A stretch of 64,000 nucleotides of DNA from JBCCFW01 sp039029535 (GCA_039029535.1 JBCCFW010000004.1:1-64000); one strand, 5' to 3'; shown: positions 7,110 through 16,281, counted from the first letter of the stretch. The notes: a model not told the origin generated them from the letters alone. Numbers and translations are program-made.

Positions 7110-9713
7110 TTGGGCAGTGCTGGCAGTCAGCCTGGACGGAGCCCGCGCGACGACCGTGACGAGGTCGTCCGGCTCCTCGACGCCTGTGCCGAGCTGAGGC
7201 TCGACGACGGCCAGGCGGCGCTGGGCCTGGTCGCCGAGGCGAGAGAGACCTGCCGACGTCTTCCCCTGTCGCCTGATCGAGAAGGGCTCGCGCTGCGCGT
7301 GCAAGCGGCGGAGGCGGCCTGCTGCCGCAGCCTGGGTCGCGATGACGAAGCCCTCGGCCTGGCCCGCGACGTGCTGAGCTCGGCTGGCGATCGACACGGG
7401 CACGCCGCAGCAGCGGCCCACGTCGTTCTCGCGGCGACGCACCTGGCCCGCGGTGAGCACCAGCCGGCGCGGGAGCACCTCGGCCATGGTCTCGAGCTCA
7501 TCGAGCGGGAGGACCTCGAGGATCCGCCGCTCGAGGCCAACCTTCATTCGCAGCTCGGCCTCTCGTTTCAAGCCACCGGTGACTGGGGGAAGGCGCGCAC
7601 CGAGCTGACCCACGCGCTCCGCTTGCTGCCGACGGACTCCCTCGCCGCGGGTCTCGTCGGCAGCGCGCTGGGTTCGGTGCTCGCACGGCTCGGCGACCAC
7701 GCGGGTGCCTTGCAGCTCTATCGTCAGGCGCTGACCACCCAGCGGGAAGCCGGTCACTGGCGTGGCGCGGCCTGGTCGCTGCACAACATCGCCACCGCGC
7801 TGGCCTCGCTCGGCCGATTCGACGATGCGCTCGCGACCAACGACGAGTGCCTCGAGCACCTCGAGGGTCGGGGAGAGCGTGCGAAGGTCGAGGATGCGCA
7901 GCTCATCGGGATGGCGTGGCTCCGACGAGGTCGGGTCCAGCAGGAGATCGGTGACGTCACCGCCGCTCGCGAGAGTCTCGAACGTGCGCTGGCCCTGTCG
8001 GGTCCCAACCCGGCTCGGATCGGCAGCCTGCTCTCGCATCTCGGTGACTGCAGCCGAGCCGAGGGAGATGACGCCACGGCTCGCCGTCACTACCACGAGT
8101 CGCTCGAGCACCTGGCGGACACGGAGGGGCAACTTCGCGCCAGCCCCCTGCTCGGCCTGGCGCGAGTGGAGTGCTCGCGAGGTCGTCACGTCGAAGCACG
8201 GGCGGCACTCGACGAGGCGCTCGGACTGGCAGAGAGCTCGGGCGACCCGCAGCTCCAACGCGAAGCGCTCGAAGCTGCCGTCGACATCCACGAGGGAGCC
8301 GGGCGGCATGCCGACGTCATCGCCGCGCTCCGCCGCTTGCGAGAGGTCGAGCGGCAGGAGTCGACGATGGCGACGGCCGCACGCGTCGAGCACCTGCGTC
8401 TGGGCTACGAGCTCGAGCGAGCACGTCACCGGGAGAGCGTGCTGGCGGAGTCGCGTCAGCAGCTCGAAGGGCGGGTCCACGAGAGAACACGTGAGCTCGA
8501 GGAGTCGAATCGTCGGCTCGAGACCGAGGCGGCCGAGCGCGCCCGGGCCGAGGCCGAGCGGGCCGACGCCGAGGAGCAGCTCAGACAGTCGCGGGCACTG
8601 GAGGCCGTCGGTCGGCTCGCCGGGCGCGTGGCGCACGACATCAACAACGTTCTCGTCGTCATCGTCGGAGCCTGCGAGCTAGCTCGTGAGGATGCCGAGG
8701 ACCCGGAAGGGGAGGCGGCGCTGAGCATGGCGCTGGATGCCGTCGATCGGGCCACCGACCTGACCTCACGGCTGCTCGCCTTCTGCCGGAGCAAGCCGCT
8801 GGAGCGTCACGTGCTGTCCATCGACGAGCTCATCGTCGATCACGCCGACGCCCTGCGCGGGCTCCTGCCGGAGACGGTGCATCTCGAGCTCGACTTGCAG
8901 GCCGCCGACGCTCGCGTGCGTGGCGATGCCGAGCGGCTCGTCGAGGCGCTCGAGAGCCTCATCGCCAACGCGGGGGAGGCCCTCGCCGGCCATGGCTCGG
9001 TGACGTTGACGACGCGGGCGCCCGAGGACGTCCGGCAGCTTCGGGGGCACGAGCTCGTGAAGGTGCGCGTGGAAGACGACGGACCCGGCATCGACTCCGA
9101 GGTGCTCCCCCACGTGCTGGAGCCCTTCTTCTCGACCAAGGGCAAGGGGCTCGGCACGGGTCTCGGCCTGTCGACGGCGTACGGCATCGTGAGGCAACAC
9201 TCTGGGCAGCTCCGGATCCGCAGCGAGGTCGGGGTGGGCACGCAGGTCGACCTCTTGATCCCACGCACCGAGGATCCGGAGACGTCCTTGCCCATCGGTC
9301 GGAGGCGGCCACCACCCCGCTCGGGTCAGCGGCGGCGGATGCTGCTCGTGGAAGACGAGGACGCCGTGCGCTCGGTCGTCGGTCGCACGCTGCGTCGTGC
9401 CGGCCACGAGGTCGTCGAGGCGGTCGACGGACGCCAGGCGCTGGCGGTGCTTCGAGAACGGCACGAGGAGTTCGAGCTGATCGTCAGCGACGTCGTCATG
9501 CCGGGGATGAGCGGGCTGGAGCTCCTCCACGAGATCCGACGATGCTGGCCGAGCCTCAAGGTGCTGTTCGCGTCGGGTCAGACCGGCTCGGAGCCCGGCT
9601 TCGACGACCTTCCCGACGACTGCGGCTTCCTCGCCAAGCCCTTCCGGGCCGAGGAGCTCGAGGCCGCGATCGAGCGCCTGCTCGCGCCACCGCGCGATCG
9701 ACCCTCGGCCTGA
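7110..9713 (+). CDS. Soluble TPR hybrid sensor histidine kinase with receiver domain
   Basis: An 867-residue cytosolic protein without membrane segments. Residues ~20-370 are tandem TPR-like helices; ~390-490 form a coiled coil; the phospho-acceptor is His509 in V-A-H-D-I-N-N (NtrB/HisKA-like). The ATPase follows with N-A-G-E-A-L, D-D-G-P-G-I and G-L-G-T-G-L-G-L-S near 680. A receiver domain spans ~745-865 with E-D-E-D acid pocket, Asp794 in S-D-V-V-M-P-G-M and the K-P-F lysine. It probably senses a protein or ligand through the TPR region and passes phosphate on through its own receiver; no partner regulator is adjacent. The TTG start is the first in frame and follows GGATGGGGGA. Confidence 0.9.
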   Translation: MGSAGSQPGRSPRDDRDEVVRLLDACAELRLDDGQAALGLVAEARETCRRLPLSPDREGLALRVQAAEAACCRSLGRDDEALGLARDVLSSAGDRHGHAAAAAHVVLAATHLARGEHQPAREHLGHGLELIEREDLEDPPLEANLHSQLGLSFQATGDWGKARTELTHALRLLPTDSLAAGLVGSALGSVLARLGDHAGALQLYRQALTTQREAGHWRGAAWSLHNIATALASLGRFDDALATNDECLEHLEGRGERAKVEDAQLIGMAWLRRGRVQQEIGDVTAARESLERALALSGPNPARIGSLLSHLGDCSRAEGDDATARRHYHESLEHLADTEGQLRASPLLGLARVECSRGRHVEARAALDEALGLAESSGDPQLQREALEAAVDIHEGAGRHADVIAALRRLREVERQESTMATAARVEHLRLGYELERARHRESVLAESRQQLEGRVHERTRELEESNRRLETEAAERARAEAERADAEEQLRQSRALEAVGRLAGRVAHDINNVLVVIVGACELAREDAEDPEGEAALSMALDAVDRATDLTSRLLAFCRSKPLERHVLSIDELIVDHADALRGLLPETVHLELDLQAADARVRGDAERLVEALESLIANAGEALAGHGSVTLTTRAPEDVRQLRGHELVKVRVEDDGPGIDSEVLPHVLEPFFSTKGKGLGTGLGLSTAYGIVRQHSGQLRIRSEVGVGTQVDLLIPRTEDPETSLPIGRRRPPPRSGQRRRMLLVEDEDAVRSVVGRTLRRAGHEVVEAVDGRQALAVLRERHEEFELIVSDVVMPGMSGLELLHEIRRCWPSLKVLFASGQTGSEPGFDDLPDDCGFLAKPFRAEELEAAIERLLAPPRDRPSA

Positions 9714-9741
9714 GTTCGCCGGGTCGCTCGGGAGCCTGAGC

Positions 9742-10188
9742 TCAGGTCACCCAGGCCCGGGCGCGGAGCACCGCGGCCTGCTGTTCCTCCTGCTCGAGCT
9801 TGCTGGCGGCGCTGTCGAGGTCGGAGCAGGCCTCGCTGGTCCACGGTGCCGGCGCCTTCGCGGTCTTGACCATCGTCCACGAGCGGACCAGGAAGTAGTG
9901 CTCGCGGCAGGTGTAGGGAACCTCGTTGTCGAGGTGGTGCACGACGCTCGCGCCGAGGTCGGCCAGGAGCTGGAGGTCGTCGAGACCGCTGCGCTCGCGG
10001 ACCCCGCGCAGGGCCGCGTCGGCATCGTCCTCGCCGGGCTTCAGGTGAACCAACGGCAAGGTGACCTGCTGGTGGCGACGGCGACTCTCGTACCACTCCC
10101 TGCGCAGGAGGAGGATCTGGCCGCCCCCGTCGATGACGACGGCACCGGCGGCATCCTCCCGTCGGCTGCGGGGAGGGACGGTGGTCAT
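9742..10188 (-). CDS. Nudix-fold protein with degenerate catalytic box
   Basis: A 148-residue protein with the Nudix layout: A-A-G-A-V-V-I, then I-L-L-L-R-R-E, then a P-G-E-D-D-A-D-A-A-L-R-G-V-R-E-R-S-G-L helix. The normal box is G-x5-E-x7-R-E-U-x-E-E-x-G-U. Here R-E is replaced by R-G and the E-E pair by R-E-R, so metal-binding glutamates are missing. It may be an inactive or regulatory Nudix-like protein, or use a different residue set. It is convergent with the kinase gene and precedes no obvious partner except the cupin gene just upstream on the same strand (16 nt away), so both are probably co-transcribed. Confidence 0.65.
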   Translation of the reverse strand: MTTVPPRSRREDAAGAVVIDGGGQILLLRREWYESRRRHQQVTLPLVHLKPGEDDADAALRGVRERSGLDDLQLLADLGASVVHHLDNEVPYTCREHYFLVRSWTMVKTAKAPAPWTSEACSDLDSAASKLEQEEQQAAVLRARAWVT

Positions 10189-10204
10189 CCGAAGCCTCCT
10201 CCTC

Positions 10205-10756
10205 TCACGGGTCGGCGGCAGCCCCGTCGTCGGGTCGCAGCGGCCAGGGGTTGGTACCCCACTCCCAGGGCGGCGAGCCCGCGTAGGCCTCGGCCGGCGA
10301 GCCCACCGTTCGGTCGGCCGACGCCTGGTGCGAAGCGGCCAGCTCGTTCTTCGGGTAGGTCACCGAAGCGGAGGGGGAGCGGCTGCCCATCATGAGGAGG
10401 GCGCAGGGACCCTCGCCCGCACCGATGAAGACGTGGGGCACGCCGGGCGGGCAGAAGACGAAGTCCCAGCGCGAGAGACGACGCTCCTCACCGTCGACGA
10501 GCAGCAGGGCCTCGCCCTCGAGAACCAGGAAGGCCTCTTCCTGCGACTCGGCGTGGTAGAGGCAGGCGGCCTGCTCCGGTTGGAGCACGTGCACGTTCAC
10601 GCCGAGCTGCTGGAAGCGCTGGGGCCCTTCGAGCAGCGCGTACGTGCCGAAGCGCTCGTTCTTCTTCCAGGCGCACTGGGCCAGGTTGAGGACGTGCCAG
10701 CCGCGTTCGGCGGGGATGAGTCCATGTTGGGTTGGCTCGATACGGGCTTCGGGCAC
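10205..10756 (-). CDS. Cupin domain protein
   Basis: A 183-residue protein with a single cupin barrel at about residues 35-125. Motif 1 is seen as Y-H-A-E-S-Q-E-E-A-F-L-V-L-E-G-E-A and motif 2 as P-P-G-V-P-H-V-F. Histidines and glutamate at the expected metal positions are present (H of Y-H, E-E-A-F, P-H-V-F). The C-terminal ~50 residues are Pro/Ala-rich and end in a W-G-T-N-P-W-P-L motif. The GTG start at 10756 is used. It lies 16 nt upstream of the Nudix-like gene and is divergent from sdhC. The substrate is unknown; it could bind a small molecule or act as a metal-dependent isomerase or dioxygenase. Confidence 0.85.
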   Translation of the reverse strand: MPEARIEPTQHGLIPAERGWHVLNLAQCAWKKNERFGTYALLEGPQRFQQLGVNVHVLQPEQAACLYHAESQEEAFLVLEGEALLLVDGEERRLSRWDFVFCPPGVPHVFIGAGEGPCALLMMGSRSPSASVTYPKNELAASHQASADRTVGSPAEAYAGSPPWEWGTNPWPLRPDDGAAADP

Positions 10757-10883
10757 GGGTCACCTCACAGTCGACGGAATCTTGGCACTCCTCGTGGTTC
10801 AGGTCATCCCCCGGAGGGGGTGGGCATGCCATGATGACGCGCCCGAAGCGCCCGAAATGCTGCGTTTCGGGGCAGGAGATGCC

Positions 10884-11726
10884 ATGGCCACCGCTCCTCT
10901 GCCTGGCGGGCACGTCAACGGACTGGGCTCCACGCACCGCACCGATCGCTGGTGGGTCGGACCCCTGTTGACCGTGCTCGGCTTGGGCGGATTCGCCGTC
11001 TACTCGACCTGGGCTGCCTTCCAGGGCAACCACTACTTCCACGAGAGCTACCTGTCGCCGTTCTACTCGCCGGTGCTCTTCGTGGACCAGGCGCACTGGA
11101 CGGCCAATGGTCTGATGAGCCACGCCTGGTTCGGCAAGTGGCCCGAGTGGCTCTCGAGCATCTGGCCGCCCTTCATCCCGCACTCGCCGGCCTTCCTCAT
11201 TCTCATCTTCCCCGGCAGCTTCCGGCTCACTTGCTACTACTACCGGAAGGCGTACTACCGCTCGTTCATGGCGACGCCTCCGGGCTGCGCGGTGGGCGGC
11301 ATCTCCGGTCTGGCGAAGTACCGCGGTGAGACCTTCCTGTTCATCTTCCAGAACCTCCACCGTTACGCGCTGTACTTCGCGGTCATCTTCATCGGCATCC
11401 TCTACTACGACGCCTTCATCGCCTTCTTCCGCGATGGGAAGTTCGGGGTGGGGGTCGGCTCGATCGTGCTGCTCGTCAACGCGACCTTGCTGGCCTGCTA
11501 CACCTTCGGCTGCCACTCCTGGCGTCACCTCATCGGCGGGAAGCTCGACTGCTTCACCTGTGATGCGAGGGCCCGGGTGCAGCACGGTGCCTGGAAGAAG
11601 GTCTCCTGGCTCAACGCCCGTCACATGCAGTTCGCCTGGATGAGTCTCTTCTGGGTGGGTTTCTCCGATCTCTACGTCCGGCTGGTGTCCATGGGCATCT
11701 GGACGGACTACAACACCTGGAACTGA
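10884..11726 (+). CDS. sdhC: Succinate dehydrogenase membrane subunit, single-chain type
   Basis: A 280-residue polytopic protein that anchors the SdhA/SdhB head to the membrane and passes electrons to quinone. It has about five hydrophobic helices and resembles the fused anchor of actinobacterial Sdh1 rather than the short SdhC+SdhD pair. Cys210-His211 with His215, followed by Cys223-x-x-Cys226, form a compact Cys/His cluster; a membrane-embedded Rieske-type cluster has been described for mycobacterial Sdh1, and these residues are the candidates here. The ATG at 10884 follows GGCAGGAG; earlier ATGs lack a ribosome-binding site. It is first in sdhCAB, one base before sdhA. Confidence 0.88.
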   Translation: MATAPLPGGHVNGLGSTHRTDRWWVGPLLTVLGLGGFAVYSTWAAFQGNHYFHESYLSPFYSPVLFVDQAHWTANGLMSHAWFGKWPEWLSSIWPPFIPHSPAFLILIFPGSFRLTCYYYRKAYYRSFMATPPGCAVGGISGLAKYRGETFLFIFQNLHRYALYFAVIFIGILYYDAFIAFFRDGKFGVGVGSIVLLVNATLLACYTFGCHSWRHLIGGKLDCFTCDARARVQHGAWKKVSWLNARHMQFAWMSLFWVGFSDLYVRLVSMGIWTDYNTWN

Positions 11727-11727
11727 C

Positions 11728-13557
11728 ATGGCCTCCGAGATTCAAACCATCGAGCACGACGTCCTGGTGGTCGGAGCCGGCGGTGCCGGTCTCCGCGCGG
11801 CCATCGAGTGCGGCATGTCCGGGCTCGACACCGGGATGGTGACCAAGTCGCTGCTGGGCAAGGCCCACACGGTCATGGCCGAGGGCGGCATGGCGGCGGC
11901 CCTCGGCTACGTCGACGACCGCGACAACTGGAAGGTCCACTTCCGCGACACGATGCGTGGCGGGAAGTTCCTCAACAACTGGCGGATGGCCGAGCACCAC
12001 GCCCGGAACGCGCCGGAGCGGGTCAAGGAGCTCGAGGAGTGGGGCGCCGTCTTCGACCGGACGAAGGACGGGCTCATCAACCAGCGCAACTTCGGCGGTC
12101 ATCGCTTCCCGCGTCTGGCCCACGTCGGAGACCGCACCGGCCTGGAGATGATCCGCAGCCTCCAGGACCACGGCATCCACTCGAACGTGAACGTCCACGC
12201 CGAGTGCACGGGCATCGACGTCCTCAAGGACGGCGACAAGGTGTCCGGGCTCCTCGCCTACTGGAAGCACAGCGGTCGCTTCGTCATCTTCAAGGCGAAG
12301 GCGGTCATCTTCGCCACCGGCGGCGGCGGCAAGTGCTGGCGCGTCACGAGCAACTCCTGGGAGTACACCGGTGACGGCTACGGCATGGCCTACCGCGCCG
12401 GAGCCGAGCTCATCGACATGGAGTTCTGCCAGTTCCACCCGACGGGGATGGTCTGGCCGCCGTCGGTGCGCGGCATCCTCGTGACCGAGGGCGTGCGCGG
12501 CGAGGGCGGGATCCTCAAGAACAGCGACGGCGAGCGCTTCATGTTCAACGCGATCCCCGAGCGCTTCGCGCCGGAGACCGCAGACACCGAGGAGGAAGCG
12601 GCTCGCTGGCTCGAAGGTGACCGCGAGGCTCGCCGACCGCCGGAGCTGCTGACCCGCGACGTCGTCGCCCGGGCCATCCGGGCGCAGGTGCTCGCGGGCA
12701 AGGGCTCGCCCCACGGCGGTGCCTTCCTCGACGTCGCGGTCGCGCGGGACGCCGAGTACATCAAGAAGAAGCTGCCCTCGATGTACCACCAGTTCAAGGA
12801 GCTGGCGGAGCTCGACATCACCAAGGAGCCCATGGAGGTCGGGCCGACCCTCCATTACTTCATGGGCGGGATCCTGGTCGATGCGGACTCGCAGCAGAGC
12901 CCGACCGTGCCGGGGCTCTTCGCATGCGGTGAGGCCTCGGGCGGCATGCACGGTGCCAACCGTCTCGGCGGCAACTCGCTGTCCGACCTTCTCGTGTTCG
13001 GTCAGCTCGCCGGTGCGGGTGCCAAGGCCTACATCGAGAGCCTGGGCAGTGACCCCGAGGTGCGTCAGGACCAGCTCGACGCCGTGCTGAGTCAGGCGCG
13101 AGCGCCGCTCAACCGCGAGAGCGGGACCAACCCCTTCGTCGTCCACGAGGACCTCCAGGACATGATGCAGGCCAAGGTCGGCATCGTGCGTGAGGGACCC
13201 GAGCTCGAGGAAGCGGTCACCGAGCTCGAGCGCATCGGCAAGGACGTCGCGCAGGTCAAGGCGCACTCGAGCTCGCAGTACAACGCGAGCTGGCACGAGA
13301 GCCTGGACCTGCCGAACATGATGGTCACCTCCGAGGCCGTGGCCCGAGCCGCCCTCATGCGTGAGGAGAGCCGTGGCGGCCACACGCGCGAGGACTTCGA
13401 GGGCGAGCGGGACGAGTGGCTCCAGTACAACATCATCATCCGCCAGGCGGCGGACGGCTCCATGGACGTGGAGAAGGTGCAACGACCCGATCCGCCCGAG
13501 GAGCTGGCCAAGATCGCGCACGCGAAGATCGAAGACCTGGAGGCCGGCAATGTCTGA
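11728..13557 (+). CDS. sdhA: Succinate dehydrogenase flavoprotein subunit
   Basis: A 609-residue enzyme subunit that oxidises succinate to fumarate in the TCA cycle. The dinucleotide-binding motif V-V-G-A-G-G-A-G-L lies at 14-22. His47 in K-A-H-T-V-M-A-E-G-G is the expected covalent FAD attachment site. The substrate-site segment H-P-T-G-M-V-W-P-P and the downstream V-R-G-E-G-G-I-L arginine are present, as is the C-terminal G-A-N-R-L-G-G-N-S-L-S-D motif. Length and composition are normal for the non-classical (Sdh1-like) branch. It starts one base after sdhC and its stop overlaps the sdhB start by 8 nt, so translation is likely coupled. Confidence 0.97.
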   Translation: MASEIQTIEHDVLVVGAGGAGLRAAIECGMSGLDTGMVTKSLLGKAHTVMAEGGMAAALGYVDDRDNWKVHFRDTMRGGKFLNNWRMAEHHARNAPERVKELEEWGAVFDRTKDGLINQRNFGGHRFPRLAHVGDRTGLEMIRSLQDHGIHSNVNVHAECTGIDVLKDGDKVSGLLAYWKHSGRFVIFKAKAVIFATGGGGKCWRVTSNSWEYTGDGYGMAYRAGAELIDMEFCQFHPTGMVWPPSVRGILVTEGVRGEGGILKNSDGERFMFNAIPERFAPETADTEEEAARWLEGDREARRPPELLTRDVVARAIRAQVLAGKGSPHGGAFLDVAVARDAEYIKKKLPSMYHQFKELAELDITKEPMEVGPTLHYFMGGILVDADSQQSPTVPGLFACGEASGGMHGANRLGGNSLSDLLVFGQLAGAGAKAYIESLGSDPEVRQDQLDAVLSQARAPLNRESGTNPFVVHEDLQDMMQAKVGIVREGPELEEAVTELERIGKDVAQVKAHSSSQYNASWHESLDLPNMMVTSEAVARAALMREESRGGHTREDFEGERDEWLQYNIIIRQAADGSMDVEKVQRPDPPEELAKIAHAKIEDLEAGNV

Positions 13558-14296
13558 GCGTCACTTCCGAGTTTGGCGAGGGGACAGCAGCGGCGGCGAG
13601 TTCGTCGACTACGAGGTCGGCGTCGACCCCGGCATGGTCGTGCTCGACGTCATCCATCGCATCCAGGCGCATCAGGCCAACGACATGGCCGTGCGCTGGA
13701 ACTGCAAGGCCGGCAAGTGCGGGTCCTGCTCGATGGAGATCAACGGCAAGCCGCGCCTGGCCTGCATGACGCGGATGAACGTCTTCGAGGCGGACGAGAC
13801 CATCACGGTCCAACCGGTGAAGACCTTCCCGGTCATCAAGGACCTGGTCACCGACGTCTCCTGGAACTATGAGCAGAACAAGAAGATCCCGAAGTTCAAG
13901 CCGAAGCCCCGGGAGGCGGACGGCACCTACCGGATGATGCAGGAGGACGTCGACCGGGTGCAGGAGTTCCGCAAGTGCATCGAGTGCTACCTCTGCCAGG
14001 ACGTCTGTCACGTCCTGCGTGATCAAGATCGCCAGGACGCCTTCATCGGTCCGCGCTTCATGATCCGCCTGGCCAGCCTCGAGATGCACCCCCTCGACAC
14101 CGAGGACCGGATCCCCAAGATCAAGGAGGAGTTCGGCTCGGGCTACTGCAACATCACGCGCTGCTGCACCGAGGTCTGCCCGGAGAGCATCGGCATCACC
14201 GACAACGGCATCATCCCGCTCAAGGAGCGGGTGGTGGACCGCTTCTACGACCCGGTCAAGATGCTCTTCCGCGTGCTGACCGGCGCCGGGAAGTAG
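13550..14296 (+). CDS. sdhB: Succinate dehydrogenase iron-sulfur subunit
   Basis: A 248-residue electron-transfer subunit. The plant-type [2Fe-2S] site is Cys52, Cys57, Cys60 and Cys72. The C-terminal ferredoxin part carries C-I-E-C-Y-L-C (Cys143, 146, 149) with Cys153, and a second group at Cys200, Cys205/206 and Cys210 for the [4Fe-4S] and [3Fe-4S] clusters. The ATG start overlaps the sdhA stop (ATGTCTGA); the open frame runs further upstream inside sdhA but that part is antisense to no known domain and is rejected. A short hairpin-like GC run follows the stop, then an unrelated VOC gene. Confidence 0.96.
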   Translation: MSERHFRVWRGDSSGGEFVDYEVGVDPGMVVLDVIHRIQAHQANDMAVRWNCKAGKCGSCSMEINGKPRLACMTRMNVFEADETITVQPVKTFPVIKDLVTDVSWNYEQNKKIPKFKPKPREADGTYRMMQEDVDRVQEFRKCIECYLCQDVCHVLRDQDRQDAFIGPRFMIRLASLEMHPLDTEDRIPKIKEEFGSGYCNITRCCTEVCPESIGITDNGIIPLKERVVDRFYDPVKMLFRVLTGAGK

Positions 14297-14337
14297 CGTC
14301 GGCCTCGGGCCGACGACACCGAGGAGGGGATGATGGG

Positions 14338-14730
14338 ATGATGGGCGAGGCCAACCTGCTGGGGGCCTCGCCCTTCTTGATCGTGTCGGAGCTCTCGGCA
14401 GCGTTGGACTGCTACCGCGATCGTCTCGGCTTCGAGGTCGAGCTCGAGCTGCCGCCGGGTGCCCCCTTCTTCGCCATCGTTCGACGCGAGGGAGCCTCCT
14501 TCCTGCTCAAGGAGGTGGGCATGGCTCCGGAGCCCAACCCCCGGCGTCACCCCGATGCCCGCTGGGACGTCTTCGTCGCGACCCGCGATCCGGACGCGTT
14601 GCACGAAGAGCTGGTCAGCCGGGGTGCGACGATCCACCGAGACCTCGCCGATACCGACGACGGCCTCCGCTGCTTCGAGGTCGAAGACGCGGACGGGCAC
14701 GTCCTCTGCTTCGGCCGACCGCGCACCTGA
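14338..14730 (+). CDS. VOC family (glyoxalase/bleomycin-resistance fold) protein
   Basis: A 130-residue protein with two beta-alpha-beta-beta-beta halves: F-L-I-V-S-E-L-S-A-A-L-D-C-Y-R-D-R-L-G-F at the start and V-F-V-A-T-R-D-P-D-A-L-H-E-E-L then D-G-H-V-L-C-F-G at the end, which is the standard VOC pattern. A Glu near the C-terminal C-F-E-V-E-D-A-D-G-H could be a metal ligand. The start follows GAGGAGGGG; two ATG codons lie close together and 14338 fits the frame. No substrate can be named. It is followed 15 nt later by the tandem methyltransferase gene on the same strand. Confidence 0.85.
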   Translation: MMGEANLLGASPFLIVSELSAALDCYRDRLGFEVELELPPGAPFFAIVRREGASFLLKEVGMAPEPNPRRHPDARWDVFVATRDPDALHEELVSRGATIHRDLADTDDGLRCFEVEDADGHVLCFGRPRT

Positions 14731-14745
14731 GCTCATGGCGAATCG

Positions 14746-16281
14746 ATGACCTCACCTGACGTCCGCAAGAACCTCCGCTGCTGGAACGCCATCGCGGCCG
14801 ACTACCAGGAGCGCCATGGCGAGCAGCTCCTCTCCGACGAGCCGCTGTGGGGGGCCTTCGGCATCCGCGACGACGAGCTCGGCCTGTTGGGTGACGTCGA
14901 AGGACTCGACGTTCTCGAGCTCGGCTCGGGGGCCGCGCAGCTCGGACGGACGCTCTCGGCGCGCGGAGCGCGGGTCGTCGCGATCGACGTCTCGCGTGAG
15001 CAGATCGCGGCAGGTCGGGTCGAGGGGCCGCCGGTCACTTTCGTCTGCGGTGACGCCGAAGAGCTTCCCTTCGCCAGCGAGAGCTTCGACCTCATCGTCT
15101 CCGACCACGCCTTCGCCTTCCTCGAGCCTGCCGCCGCGCTGTCCGAGGCATCGCGCGTGCTGCGACCGGGAGGACGGCTCGTCACCTGCTTCATGAGCAC
15201 CTGGGCCTACTGCTGCTGGAGTGACGAGGCGGGCAAGACGATCCCCGAGCTCCTGCGGTCCTACTTCGAGCTCTCGAGGCTCGAAGACGACGACCACGTC
15301 CAGTTCCCGCAGCCCTTGGGGAGGTTCGCGACCCTGGCCCTCGAGCGTGACCTCGATCTCGACGCGCTGGTCGAATTGCAGGCGCCCGAGGAGGGCGAGA
15401 CGAGCTTCGGCGAGTTCGTCGACCGCGAGTGGGCGAGCCGCTGGCCGGCGGAGATGGTCTGGGCCTTCCGCAAGCGGGGTGGTCCAGCTCGTGACGAGGA
15501 GCCGCCGTGGCGAGTCGGTCCTCCGGGTGACGAGCTGGACGACGCCCGGGCGAACCGGCAGTCGTGGAACGCGGCGAGCGTCGAGTATCAGGAGCAGCAC
15601 GGTCCGCAGATCGACGACCGAGAACGGGTCTGGGGGCTTTGGTCCTTGCCGGAGACCGAGCTCGGCGTGCTCGGTGACCTCGAGGGAAAGAGGGTGCTCG
15701 AGCTCGGCTGTGGGGGAGGCCAGTGGTCGTCGTTCCTCTCCCGCGACGGCATCGACATCGTGGGGATGGACAACTCCATCGCCCAGCTCCGGCACGCCCC
15801 GGCGGTCATGGAGCGGATCGGCGGACGCTTCTCGCGGGTCAATGCGTCGGGTGAGGCGTTGCCGTTCGCCGACGAGAGCTTCGACGTCGTCTTCTGCGAT
15901 CACGGCGCCATGAGCTTCGCGGATCCGTACCGGACGGTGCCGGAGGTCGCGCGGATCCTGCGGCTCGACGGTCGGCTCGTGTTCAATGCCGTGAGCCCGT
16001 TCCTGTTCTGTTGTTACTGGGACGAGGAGACGGAGCGGCCGAACGAGAGGCTCACGCGCAACTACTTCGAGCTCGGCGCGGACCGCTGGGAAGGACAGGT
16101 CGATTACCAGCTCGCCTACGGCAAGTGGATCGCCTTGTTCAAGCGCTGCGGGCTGAAGGTGGAGCGTTGGCTCGAGCCTCGGCCGGGGCCCGACGACGAG
16201 ACGACCTACACGACCGCGCCGCACTCCTGGGCGCGACGCTTCCCGGCGGAGCTGCTCTGGGTGACGAGGAAGTTACGCTGA
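14746..16281 (+). CDS. Tandem-duplicated class I SAM methyltransferase
   Basis: A 511-residue protein made of two homologous methyltransferase domains. The first (~1-250) has W-N-A-I-A-A-D-Y-Q-E-R-H-G, V-L-E-L-G-S-G-A-A-Q-L and G-D-A-E-E-L-P-F; the second (~265-511) has W-N-A-A-S-V-E-Y-Q-E-Q-H-G, V-L-E-L-G-C-G-G-G-Q-W and N-A-S-G-E-A-L-P-F-A-D-E-S-F-D. Both end in R-W-P-A-E-M-V-W or R-F-P-A-E-L-L-W, so each half is complete. The halves also share a C-C-W-S-D-E/C-C-Y-W-D-E motif. Family members act on small molecules; the acceptor is unknown. This is an in-frame gene duplication-fusion. Confidence 0.88.
   Translation: MTSPDVRKNLRCWNAIAADYQERHGEQLLSDEPLWGAFGIRDDELGLLGDVEGLDVLELGSGAAQLGRTLSARGARVVAIDVSREQIAAGRVEGPPVTFVCGDAEELPFASESFDLIVSDHAFAFLEPAAALSEASRVLRPGGRLVTCFMSTWAYCCWSDEAGKTIPELLRSYFELSRLEDDDHVQFPQPLGRFATLALERDLDLDALVELQAPEEGETSFGEFVDREWASRWPAEMVWAFRKRGGPARDEEPPWRVGPPGDELDDARANRQSWNAASVEYQEQHGPQIDDRERVWGLWSLPETELGVLGDLEGKRVLELGCGGGQWSSFLSRDGIDIVGMDNSIAQLRHAPAVMERIGGRFSRVNASGEALPFADESFDVVFCDHGAMSFADPYRTVPEVARILRLDGRLVFNAVSPFLFCCYWDEETERPNERLTRNYFELGADRWEGQVDYQLAYGKWIALFKRCGLKVERWLEPRPGPDDETTYTTAPHSWARRFPAELLWVTRKLR

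Noticed and set aside
10804..10822. Palindromic CCCCCGGAGGGGG upstream of sdhC as a riboswitch or operator
   Set aside because: A similar string occurs before the IPTL gene, but in DNA this GC-rich such runs are common and no conserved context is seen.
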